The position numbers were made by a program, and so were the translations under genes. From contig JAMKCH010051315.1 of assembly GCA_023653785.1 (NCBI GenBank), forward strand, positions 1 to 64,000: a stretch of DNA of 64,000 nt, given 5' to 3'. The notes under the pieces were generated by a model, which was not told the origin of the DNA, ran no database searches, and saw nothing but the letters and a program-made list of their open reading frames with translations. Positions 37,396 to 47,660 of this stretch are shown piece by piece. Source of the DNA: Ophioderma brevispina (Eukaryota; Echinodermata; Ophiuroidea; Amphilepidida; Ophiodermatidae). Numbering within the stretch: the first letter of the stretch is position 1; the number at the start of each line of letters is the position of its first letter.

Positions 37396-40300
37396 GCTAG
37401 GACAACATTTTTACCAAAAGTTGTATACCAAAAGTTGACACACACACACCCCGGACACACAACGATGATGATACCACAAATCATGATGCCAAAAGGTCTT
37501 CCAATCGGACGACTAAAAAATGTCAAGGCTGTCTGTTGACATTCAACGTTAAGATGCTCTTGTACAAAACATATTGTTTGAACGAGTATCAGACCCATCA
37601 GACAAAATATCCCCAACGCTGTCCCAAGCACCACTTATTCTGTTACACTGCGACATTGGTATACTTCATTAGCAAACAGAGACCACACCTTTAATTGCTC
37701 TGATCATGAGAATTAGAAAAGACAGGACTACGGTCCAAAATAGGCAAGCAGAGTTGAAGAGGAAGGGCACCAGCCAACAAATGGAGGGGGGTTTCGTTTC
37801 TGTATACGCAAAAAAAGGAGGCATTAGGAATTAAACACTGTCAAACATCTAAACATATCAAAATCCTAAACATGGGTGTTTTAAGTGCTTAATTCTTAAA
37901 TATGGAGATGTAAATGGGTGATGTTGAGCATCAATAGGGCCCTCCTTTTAATTTTGTCGTGTGCCCGCTGGGAAAGAGGGATGAGGTATGGTCAGAAGAT
38001 TATGGAAAGAATGTATGCAATGCAAGAATGATTTCTGCCACGGTGTGATTCGATTGTATTTATTAAGTGATGTGATTAAGAATTAATCGTGCCTTTGTTT
38101 TAATTCAATGAGTGAAGCCCCAAAACTTCACATATGGTGGTAGGATACGAGCATCGTTCTACTGCTCTAGGAATGGTACGATGAAGACTCGGTACCTCTT
38201 TTTGTTCACAAACACAGACATGTCATGACAGGTAAACATGGATGGTAATGAACAATGTAAACATAATCTGAACAATGATAATGAAATGAAACTGGCAAAT
38301 ACTCCAAATGCAACAGAACCACCTTCGGCCAATAACTTTGAACTGTAACTCATGAACTTAAGCTACTTGTAGACATGATTCATAAAGTGTAAAATGTGAG
38401 TAACCACGCATTTAAACCCGAACCTTTCAAAGGTTTCAGACCAGATGTTGGACGATTGGTTAGATTCATTTATAGATATTTCAGATTTGACAATTGGGTT
38501 AATCCTCAAAAGAACTACACTGCTTTAAAGGTCCATGCAAAGAAGGCAGCGCAGTGGTAAGTAGACAAGATTTAGAAGAATTAAACACCTTGAGTTTTGA
38601 AAATTGACTGAAAAACAAATACAGATGAGCCAGTGCCAAACAAAAATTCCAACTGCGTCAGCAACTGATGTCTCGCTCCCCAAAACTGGGTTTTATTATG
38701 GCCCTTATGACGTCTTTATTTGTGTGACAAAAATAGGCCCACCACAAGCTCCATTCTGGAAGTCAGTTGTTTGGTAATTTAGAGATTTATGGTTTTCCTT
38801 TCTTGAATGATGATCATTTGTTCTGATATTTCCACAGTACCATTTAAATTTCACTCAATGTTGAGATTAGGCCTTTTCATGTTACTGTTGGCTTCCCTCA
38901 AGCAGAGTTCCTCTTTGCCTTAACTAGCCGAGTAGATTCCCTGTGACTGGAGTTGTTGAAGATTCACGATATCAAGGACTCATTATCTCTCTATTGGATG
39001 ACTTTATCTTGGCCTTTATTGAACGGGTGGGTTCCATTCAGGAGTAGTGGGGTGCATCCGTTGTAATTTAAAGTACTTTTTGTGATTTTGGTATTAGGCC
39101 AGGATTACAGGTAGTTTTGCTCGAGTGGCACTCGCTTGAGCGGCGGGTGGTCATGTGACGTTGAGCTATCATAGGGCCCTCAAGTTGTAGTGGTGCCGCT
39201 CGGGAAAAAAGCTTTTTATTGTGCCCTAACCCTATGAATTCAGCAGCCTCAGATTGAAGGACGGGGATGAAATCAGTATTCTGGTTTCTGTCACCCATCC
39301 TTCAACCTGCCAGTTATTCTGGTGAGGCTGTCCAATTCATTGGTAGACGGCCACAAAATTCTTTATGTGAGCTTGTTTAAAAAATCCAGAAAAGCATTTG
39401 TACTTGCAGTACATGAAGGCCTTTCACATGAAAATGGGGGGGAGGGAGGGAGGGAATCATCAGTCCGAAACGACAAATGTCACACCAGTCCAAAACGTCG
39501 CCAATCTCAATATTTAATAGCAATACCGGTGGCTCTTGTCTATTGTCTGTCTGTGGTATGAGGCTACATTATTCAGTTACCTGTAAGGTAGCATATACAT
39601 GTGTCCTTTTTTTATAATTGGGGGCTATCCCTACACCTCATTGTGCTGTCATGTAAACTACCCTGTTTTCCACTTTTCAGACAAACTTTAAAAACTTACC
39701 CACAGTTGATTCCGTCTGTATCATACAGACCGTCGGTAAACAATTAATACCTTAATAGAGAGAGAAAAAAGTGGTGCTGCCCTCTTCTTTCTTTAATCAT
39801 TAGCTGTTGAGGGCAGTATACGTCGGCGCAAAGGTCATTAAACCCCACAAGTGTAAACTGACATGCTGAGGCTCTATAGTCCCGGTTTACAGTACACATC
39901 GACATCTGAAGTTTATGATCGCATTCAAGTTACACTTTAAGTTCCCAGCGAGCAGTAGTTTGTATAAGCTGGTGTTCTCAACTGAACGACAATCTGACAT
40001 ATCGATTTGAATGGTGGCACACAGGCCCCGTCGCCAGGAATTAATTTGGGGGGGGTGCCGGAATTTTGCAAGCAGAAGATGACCTTTTTTGATGACTCAG
40101 TTTGAAAAGAATTCTTTAAATGTCTTCATCTAATTAAAAGGTTTCTTTATTACTTTACTCATATCACAGCATGTTTGTTCCAAGGTCAAGATGGAGAGAA
40201 GCACCACAGCTTGTTGTGATCATGCATATGGCTGCCTGTCTAGATGGCCGGAAGATACTTCATTATACATGTAATCCACTCTACCGACTAAACCAAATAG

Positions 40301-40469
40301 TACTACAATGAACTTCAAAAGTGGCATGGCGATAGAACATGAAGTCATGCGCTGACTCTACTTTTGGACATGATGTGAATATGAATATTAACCTAAGCGG
40401 CAAATATCGGCAATCATGATCTTTCCATTGCTGATTATTGCTGATTGGACGTCTAGCTATAGGAAAGGT
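37396..40469. other. Mixed-composition sequence, no gene recognised
   Basis: The minus frame 37389-37634 (81 codons) is hydrophobic but matches nothing I know. A GGGA-rich run lies near 39437-39455. CAGGCCCCGTCGCCAGGAAT at 40022 looks like one end of a hAT-type element, but I found no matching second end. Confidence 0.4.
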
Positions 40470-40870
40470 TTGATGTTGCTGCTAACTTCTTGTTGGCCGT
40501 TTCCCCTTGGGAGATCTGTTGCTGATAACTGCTGGTCTGGCATTCCCCAGGATATCGAAAATTTTACACTGCTGCTTACTGCCGGTCAGACACTAACCCC
40601 TCAGGAGATCGGCCAAAATATATTCCTGTACCTGCCGGTCGGACGTGTAACCCTTTCAGAGGAGAAGTGACGATTACTTTATAGCAGGAAAAAAATGCTG
40701 ATAACTGCCACTCTTGACATTTATTCTCTGGTAGATCAAACAATTTAGATGGCTGCTTACTGCTGGTTGAACATTTATCCCTCAAGATTGAAGAGATTGC
40801 CAAATATGGTTTGCTTTTAACTGACATTTAACCCTTGAGAGACCCATTACTGCAAACTGTCGGTCTGACA
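40470..40870 (+). repeat. Degenerate ~60-65-base tandem repeat
   Basis: Five to seven eroded units follow the pattern CTGCTTACTGCCGGTCAGACA, then an A/C-rich CC(C/T)TCAGGAGAT.GGCCAAA phrase. TGCTGATAACTGC or CTGCTTACTGC recurs near 40520, 40570, 40695 and 40750. Divergence between units is high, so the array is old. An 84-codon open frame inside it is incidental. Confidence 0.55.
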
Positions 40871-41093
40871 TTGCTTTTAAAATTCATTAAAAATTAAGAT
40901 CTCAAAACTATGTTCACCCCCCACCCCATGCAAATTTTTTTGAAAATGTAAAATGTTACCTCATTTTCTTTAACCGATTATCTTTGAACAATTTTGAAAT
41001 TTTAACTACTTGGTTCTCCAGGTAGACAAGGATGAGTATTTATTAAACTTTCCCTCGAGATGGCCAGCGCACACAAGCGTTTAAAAAAAATGT

Positions 41094-41142
41094 GCACCTC
41101 GCCAGACTAGAACCGGCAACCTCTGTATACCGCTAGCGGATA
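41094..41142 (-). tRNA. tRNA-Thr-like 3' half, degenerate, inverted
   Basis: The reverse complement reads CCGCTAGCGGTATACAGAGG followed by TTGCCGGTTCTAGTCTGGCG. This aligns with the anticodon arm, variable loop and T arm of the two plus-strand copies. The D arm is unrecognisable and the loop would read AGC instead of AGT. It is a fossil part of the foldback arm. Confidence 0.45.
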
Positions 41143-41232
41143 GCATCAGAACGGTATATTTACATATACAATTTATATTTGTTTTTGGACCTAACACCTA
41201 TAGATGATATCTATCGCTCCTCTACCAACCCA

Positions 41233-41305
41233 GACTTGATAGCTCAGTTGGTTAGAGCATCGTACTAGTAATACGGAGGTCGCGGGTTCGAATCCGGCCA
41301 AGTGC
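41233..41305 (+). tRNA. tRNA-Thr(AGT)-like, probable pseudogene or element head
   Basis: D arm GCTC-AGTTGGTTA-GAGC, anticodon arm TCGTA-CTAGTAA-TACGG (anticodon AGT, reading Thr ACU) and T arm GCGGG-TTCGAAT-CCGGC are all present at standard spacing, with good A and B boxes. The T stem has one mismatch (G-G). The acceptor stem is poor: GACTTGA does not pair with CAAGTGC in register; only ACTTG/CAAGT would pair after a one-base shift. There is no intron. No T-run terminator follows closely, though a T10 stretch lies at 41312-41322. I infer a tRNA-derived repeat that may still recruit polymerase III. Confidence 0.65.
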
Positions 41306-41529
41306 CCATGGTTTTTTTTTTTCAACACTTGTGTGCGCTGGCTATCTCCAGGGAAAGATTAATAAATATTCATCCTTGTCTACCTGGAGAACTAAGTAGT
41401 TGAAATTTCAAAAAACAAATATAAATTGTATATGATCAAAGAACCGTTCTAGCTATCCACAAGGAAAGCGATTGACACCTTTCAGACCTAACATCTATAG
41501 ATGATATCTATCACTCCTCTACCAACCCA

Positions 41530-41602
41530 GACTTGATAGCTCAGTTGGTTAGAGCACCGTGCTAGTAATACGGAGGTCGCCGGTTCGAATCCGGCTAAGT
41601 GC
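41530..41602 (+). tRNA. tRNA-Thr(AGT)-like, second copy
   Basis: Near-identical to the copy 297 bases upstream. Here the T stem GCCGG-TTCGAAT-CCGGC pairs perfectly and the anticodon arm ends CCGTG-CTAGTAA-TACGG. The acceptor stem is again defective. A T6 run follows at about 41611. Preservation of the A box, B box and anticodon loop with loss of the acceptor stem suggests these are retained as promoter-bearing repeats, not as aminoacylatable tRNAs. Confidence 0.65.
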
Positions 41603-41714
41603 ACATGGGGTTTTTTCAACACTTGTGTGCGCTGGCTATCTCCAGGGAAAGATTAATAAATATTCATCCTTGTCTACCTGGAGAACTAAGTAGTTGAAAT
41701 TTCAAAAGCAATCA

Positions 41715-43888
41715 TTGGTTATTGGTGACCAACTAGACCTTCCAGCAATAGTGGTAGTCGTCGACCAAGCCATATATGCTCAAGCCCAGACTATCCGATG
41801 GCAGACTCCATATTTCAGGGACCGCAGAGTACTCCGCCTCGGTGCCTTTCACACCACCATGACGGCTTTGGCATGCATCGGCAAAAGATTTGGCGATGCT
41901 GGTCTACAGGATGTTCTCATAGAGGCAGAAGTTATAGCCACTGGATCATTGAATGGTGTATTGAATGGACACCATTACAATCGAGCCATGAGGTGTCATA
42001 AATTGATGGCAGAAGCTCTTCATTGATTACGTTGGCAGAGTTTTCTGGAGACGCTCTCAGTGGAGGATGCGGAAGACTATAGGAATGCAGTGCAGAGCCT
42101 TCATGCCGACTTTCCCAGCCAACTCTTTAAGGAAACCATTGGAGAGATGCTTTAAGATCATGTTGGAGAGGTATGATGCCTACATCAAATCCCAGAGCAG
42201 TAAAAGTGTGACTTTTCAATTTTGGAGTTCCTATTTGGAAATGGTGGAAAGGTGCTCCTTCTTACTCGAGCTTCAAGGGAAGGGAATTGGCCTCTTCATC
42301 TGGCTGATGTACGTACCATTTTGCCATGGATGTTCGCGTATGACAGGACTAATTATTCAAGATATCTGATGGAGATGCAGTGTTTTGAATCATCTCATCC
42401 ATCTGTTCATCGGGAACCGTTGAAGGGTAATTTTGCCATACAGAGACAAGACGTACACGGCTTCTCACTAGTCGCATGTGACATGACCACTGAGCAGACC
42501 GCCAATAAGGACTCGAAAACTAGGAGGCATGAGAGGGTTCACCACAAGCCAAGATGCCAGTAACCGCTGGATACAAGCTCACCATGAAAGGGCTGCAATA
42601 ACAAGGCAGTGTGAAGTAATGGCTGGGAAAGAACAGAATGTCTCTACTTGTATAAAAGGCAGGATGACACAAGACAGGGAAGTTGTCCAGAATATCATGA
42701 ACACCATTGGCAACATGACCAATCGATTTGACAATGATCCAGAAGTTGATCCTGAAAATCTTGTACATCTGTCCTCCGGTGTCATCGCATCACCAGAAGT
42801 CTGTGACGATCTTATGACAGCTCATCAAAGAGGAGATGTAGCATTTATAGCTTTCACAGAACAGCGTTTGCAAGGAACTGAATCTGATCTAAATCAACCA
42901 CTGAAGAAGATGAAGCTGAAGACATTCACTGACATGGCCAAGAGCAAAACAACAAAGATAAAGGGAAAAGAAGTGAGCTTAAAGAGCGACAGGGAGCTAC
43001 TTGCCAGACTCGTGGTTATTGGCAGAGCCCGAAAGGTCGACCAGAAGAACATGTTGACCTATTCTCTGAGTCAGTTTCCACCTGCCATATCAACACAAGG
43101 AGGATGCCTGGTAAAAACCAATAAGGCACAACTCTTGCACTGTTTGAGAGGAGGACCAGAAATTTCTCCATAAGTTGACACACCTGCACAGAGTGCTTGG
43201 ATTGTTGATGGTATGGCCATGTTACAGCAAATGAGTCCTCGGCACATGCCAAGCAATATGGGTCAGCTTGCTGACAAAATTCTACACCAGCTAGTAAACT
43301 TGGGACGTTCCCATGGATCAACCGTCATCCACTTCGTTAACTGATACCTATCCTGCTGTCAGCATAAAAAAATGCTGACCGTAAACGAAGAGCGACAACA
43401 GGTCGCAGAAGATCAAATATCAAAACCCGACCACCCGTTCCTAAGCATGGAAGAAATATCTGGCGCTCCACAGTTACAACAAGAGCAAGCTGGCTAAGTT
43501 GCTGTACCCAAAGTGGCAGCAGTGTGATGTTGCCAGCCTAAAAGGAGTAACAGTTTTACCATTGCCCATGGGGACCAGTGCCATGCCATCATCCCCCATA
43601 ATGGAACAGTGTCCAATCAGTGAGAGTATTAGCGAGCTCCTTTGTCTCACGAGGAAGCAGACACGCGTATGTTTCTTCATGCTGACTATCTATCAAAAGC
43701 CCGGTTAAAGGATAATTATAAAGAGCCCAGACACAGATGTGTTTGTCATTGGGGTGGCTTGGCATCAGAATTTCAGGCCCACCTCTACTTCCACACAAGA
43801 AAAGATGAAAACAATGCTAGAGTGGGGGTCATTTTCGCTTCTCCCAGGCAAATTTTTTTTGGTCCACATTACCACAGGTCGTGTCCGC

Positions 43889-43978
<90 letters not shown>

Positions 43979-45280
43979 GGGGGGGGGGGGGGTGGGGGGG
44001 GGGGGGGGGGGGGCACTCCCTAAAATTGGGTGACGGTGATGTGCGCACTAATTGACCCCCTTTTTTCAAACCTGGCTGTCAGTGAAAGACCCCCTTTTTT
44101 TATTAACCTGTCACTGAACGACCCCCCTTTTTTAACCTTCCGCTGAAAGCCCCCCCTTTTTTAAACTTCACTGAAAAGACCCCCTTTTTTTTACTCTCAT
44201 TGATGCCTTCCCCCCTCCCCCTTTTTTTATCAAATTCCACTGCATGACCCCCCTTATTTCTGTCTATGTCTGCTCTCACAGAAAGCCCCTCTTGTTCAAT
44301 GGAACTTCAGCATATTGTGCCCTCACTGAATGACCTCCTTTTTTTTTTTACAAAGTACAAGAGGCCTCAGTGATTGACTCCCAGTTTTGCATCCTCTCAC
44401 CAAATGACCCCCTTTTTTTCCCTCAAAGTTTCCCTCAGCGAATGCCCCCTACTTTGAAATCCCATCCGCACTCCCCCTTCACTTTTCAAATGAGTGCCCC
44501 CCCCCCACCTCCCGGGGGTTCAGGCCGTATTGACTGGGTCACCAGCATCGGCTGATCACCAACAGTAAGAATGTCAGCAGGTGTCCGTCAGACTGTTCAA
44601 CTACAGGCTATTTGCACAGCACTTTGGAGAAGATGTCACAAGGGTACTCATAGGCCTCCATTGCTTCACAGGCTGTGAATTCTGTGAGTTCCTTCTTTGG
44701 AAAGGGAAAAAGCAAAAGCACTGAAGCTCATTGTTGCTGACAATTCATTGTGCACACATTCCCATGCCCTGGTGATTTCATTTGAATTACAGAAAACATG
44801 GTGCAAAGACTTAGAAGGTCTTTGTTTGCACATATGCCACATAAATGATGCAAGATATGCAATGTTTTCTATGGCCACTAACACTATAAGGTGATGCGCG
44901 GCCGCCAATAGACGCCTTACACCAACATGTGTGTCGCACAAATTACCAGGCTTTGCCATATACAATTGTAGCTTAAGATTCAGCACCCACCTGACATCCC
45001 ATCACCTTTAGGCAGTGGGAGACGAGATGAACTAGTGGGAGATCTAGATTTGACGGAGTCAACAATCATCCACACAAAAAGCATACTGGAAGTGACATCA
45101 TGCAACTGCAAAAAATCAAAATGCAGCCAGATGGAGTCAAATGGACAAATGCTGTGTATCATTGGGCATATCATGTACAGAAACTGTGCACATGCACTGT
45201 GAATATGGGCCAATGTTTTCAGAAACGAGGATGACGAGGAGGAAGATTGTGTTGACGAAGAGCTTTGCGGATGATGACGA
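41715..45280 (+). pseudogene. Large XPG/PIN-like uncharacterised family protein, broken
   Basis: A continuous protein can be followed across at least five frames. 41715-42026 has AIVVVVDQAIYAQAQ and LRLGAFHTTMTALACIGKRF. A stop at 42024 and an out-of-frame TAA near 42155 follow. KSVTFQFWSSYLEMVE lies at ~42.2 kb, WPLHLADVRTILPWMFAYDR to ~42.35 kb, and FAIQRQDVHGFSLVACDMT with EQTANKDSKTR near 42.5 kb. The longest frame is 42529-43173 (214 codons). Then come AWIVDGMAMLQQM, KLAKLLYPKWQQC, HEEADTRMFLHADYL at 43645, and after a ~700-base insertion VTRVLIGLHCFTGC at 44.64 kb, KALKLIVADN, DALHQHV and a Cys-rich tail (CNCKKSKCS) ending in an acidic stretch at ~45.28 kb. EEADTR..LHA, a downstream D-rich strand and FTGCD/E resemble the XPG/FEN1 PIN-like nuclease core. 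I recall this as a multicopy unnamed family. The N terminus is missing and function is inferred only. Confidence 0.7.
43822..44522. repeat. Insertion in the XPG-like gene: G tract plus GGGGGTCATT minisatellite
   Basis: The coding frame stops making sense after KDENNAR (to 43821) and resumes with RRIDW at ~44523. Between lie a 123-base G tract (43891-44013, with T only at 43978 and 43993) and a tandem repeat of about ten units. Read on the minus strand, a unit is A-run + GGGGGGTCATTCAGTGA with 30-45-base spacing. The very start of the insertion (GTGGGGGTCATTTTCG) is one more unit in the opposite sense, so the block may be a foldback. Confidence 0.65.
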
Positions 45281-46778
45281 CTTTTGAAGATTTCGAATCT
45301 ATTCACATTCCCTAATATTTGTTGGTTAATGACATCATCTCCCCCCAAAAACAAGTTTTTTTTTTCCAGCATTTTGATTTTGGAGCCATTTTACACTTTT
45401 TTTATTTTAATTTTTTAGTTTTTTGCTTTTTTTAATTTTGTCATTTTTTGATATTTGCATTTTTATAAACTAATAATTTGACGGTCAAATATGGATTTAC
45501 AGTTTTTTTTCAAAATTTAAAAGTGCATTTCACATTTAATTTTTGACTACCTTCTGAACACATTTATTTCTTCTTTTTGGCCTCAATTTAACTCCTGGCT
45601 CAAATTTATTGACAGACATTTTGTGGACGTTGTGAAGCTGATGAAATGTTACGGTTAATCTTTGAGACCACACTAATTTTGATCACCGCTTATATTTTTA
45701 GAAACAAGTGTTATGTACAATATATTTTAAAGTGTTTTTAAATAAAAAAAAAACCAGGGTGTTAAAAAATAACAATCAATTAAAAATTATACTATGAAAA
45801 GTTGTAAGCAGCGGGAATGTAGTGAACGAGTGTGCGGCGTTCCGATAAAATGTGAATTTTGACACACGTCTTTGGACCATTAAGAATTGAAAGGTGTTGA
45901 AAAGCACACCATTGGTGTTTGTTGGTTACAAGGATTCCAAGGTATAGTTACACTATATATGGCTTATAGTTCCCGAGTTACGGGCGGGTTAACAACTGTA
46001 AAAAATGGTTTGAATTTTTGAAAAGTCAATTTTGGTGTGTACATGGGTCAAAAGTTAAAACTTGCTGTGATTAGTTAAGATGTGGTGCAAATTGTCCCTA
46101 GCCTTAAAGGATTGAAAAAGGAATAGTTTTCCTTATTGCTAGATTGTTTTAGGTTCTCCAACAAAATAGGTCACAGGCAATAAGCCTGCCACTGTTCACT
46201 CAAAATGCCCAAAGTCATTAGTTGGCATATTACTTTAGATGAAAGTAATTCAATTAACAGTTTTCACTAAAAAAAAAAAACTGCCACAATGATTCAAACC
46301 TACTTTAGAAGCATGATGGGACTTTTTAAAAGAGTAACTTTTATTTTACAGATCTACATGTAGCCAGATCCACACAAATCAGAGTAAATGTGCGAATCGC
46401 AGTAAGCCGCAGCTGTAAACCGCAAGCGTTACAAAGTCAGCGTGCAAGATATGCATGTGCTGGGGCGAAAGCTATGAAATCACTACTTATTACAGGCTGG
46501 ATGAAGTATAGATGCAACATTAATAAGTTTGAATCTGAATAGAAACAATGAGGAATATCATAAAACACATGGCTAATAATTCTGAACTCGGGGGTATGGC
46601 AAGTTTTCCGACAGGATGGAAACCGAAAGTGATTCTGGACATGGCTGCGAGTGCATTGTCAGAGAATCACTTATTAACCATTGCTATGAATAGGATACAT
46701 CAAGTGCAACGTCATGACGGAATATTTGGTGGAAGCACATGAACTAAGACAAGACTGACCAGATTATGGAAATTTATA
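45281..46778. other. AT-rich sequence, no gene recognised
   Basis: A long T-rich stretch (45360-45600) follows the pseudogene. No coding motif or repeat structure was recognised. Confidence 0.4.
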
Positions 46779-47042
46779 GGTCCGTATGCACAAAAGAGTA
46801 GACGGGTCTAAAGTTAGACGGGCTAAGTGTAATTTTTGTTCTACCAGAAAAGACATTTTACTTTACACCAACGCGATTTGGTATTTTGTATTTATTTGAA
46901 ATTTGAATTTAAATCTTTAAAATTTGCTAGTTACGTTACGAAGAAAATGTGTGAATAAAATATCAATTGAGGCAAAACTAATTTTTTGACTTAGACCATG
47001 GTTAACTTTAAACCTGGCCTAAACTTTTTGTGCATACGGACC
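46779..47042. mobile_element. 264-base MITE with ~50-base inverted ends
   Basis: The left end GGTCCGTATGCACAAAA matches the reverse-complemented right end GGTCCGTATGCACAAAAAG. Similarity continues inward through TCTAAAGTTAGAC...CTAAGT / TTTAAAGTTAACC...CTAAGT. There is no coding frame. Flanks (..TTATA and ATGGG..) do not give a clear target duplication, so superfamily is unassigned. Confidence 0.75.
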
Positions 47043-47470
47043 ATGGGTGTCAACATATGTGTGTCAACATTGTTGTTAGCCAGGTAAATATCATAAATAC
47101 ACAAATTTGCGTTTCGAACATCAAGTGCACGGTACTTTTCGACAGGAGTTTGTTGTTAAGTATTACGTATAGATACAAGTAATTGTCATCACAAAAAGAA
47201 ACAAATTAATATTAGGAATTTAAATTGAATGATATAAACAGATCAACCTGTTAGCACATGAGGCTTTTAAAAACACTACTTGTCCCCATTTGAATAATAG
47301 AGGGTTATTGTGCAATTATGTGCAACTTTAGATTACCAATATTTTAAGTAAGGTTTGGTCTCAGGCCCAGGTGGAGACAACAGAAATAATTTTCTAAAGG
47401 AAATTCCTACCAATGCCCCATAGTATAATGAAGCGTTTCCGAATTCATAAAGTGTGTCCAGAAAAGAAGT

Positions 47471-47660
47471 GTGTCAGAAAAGAAGTGTGTCAGTTGGGTC
47501 AGGTTACAGAAACTCCCCAAATGGAGAGGTGCTGGAACAATAAAATTCTCTGATTTAGATGTTGTTACTCAAAATCTAGCAGAAACATTTGGTTATGGAA
47601 AAGAACAAGTTAAGGTCAAGTGGGGCATCCACTGGGCATCCCAAGAAGAGCTGTCATTAA
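47471..47660 (+). CDS. Unidentified short frame leading into the 75-base array
   Basis: An open frame from ATG at 47471 encodes about 60 residues (KLPKWRGAGTIKFSDLDVV.. and LAETFGYGKEQVKVKW) before reaching the first tandem unit. The array frame that follows starts with FDTDEAKP. The composition looks protein-like, but I do not recognise it. One reading is that it and the first repeat unit come from the protease-RT junction of a Ty3/Gypsy polyprotein, where an IDTGDAKPV-like segment is usual. That is inference only. Confidence 0.3.

Larger units (their letters stand above)
40994..41709. repeat. Inverted/direct repeat cluster carrying tRNA-Thr-like sequences
   Basis: The left arm (40994-41165) is the reverse complement of 41233-41412, and 41530-41709 repeats the latter in direct orientation. 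Arm landmarks are TACTT(A)GTTCTCCAGGTAGA, AAGGATGA.TATTTATTAA and GCCAGCGCACACAAG on the left, with reverse complements at 41330-41400 and 41630-41700. Each arm carries a tRNA-Thr-like sequence, degenerate and inverted in the left arm and well preserved in the other two. The cluster ends within bases of the readable start of the XPG/PIN-like pseudogene. Confidence 0.75.

Noticed and set aside
37389..37634. Hydrophobic 81-codon minus frame as a membrane protein
   Set aside because: Single short frame over a CA-rich stretch beside the foldback end, with no homologue recognised and no supporting neighbour.
43739..44069. Poly-Gly and poly-Pro frames over the 43.9 kb G tract
   Set aside because: Composition artefact of the inserted G tract. 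Only the short segment before 43821 (HEEADTR..) is real coding sense.
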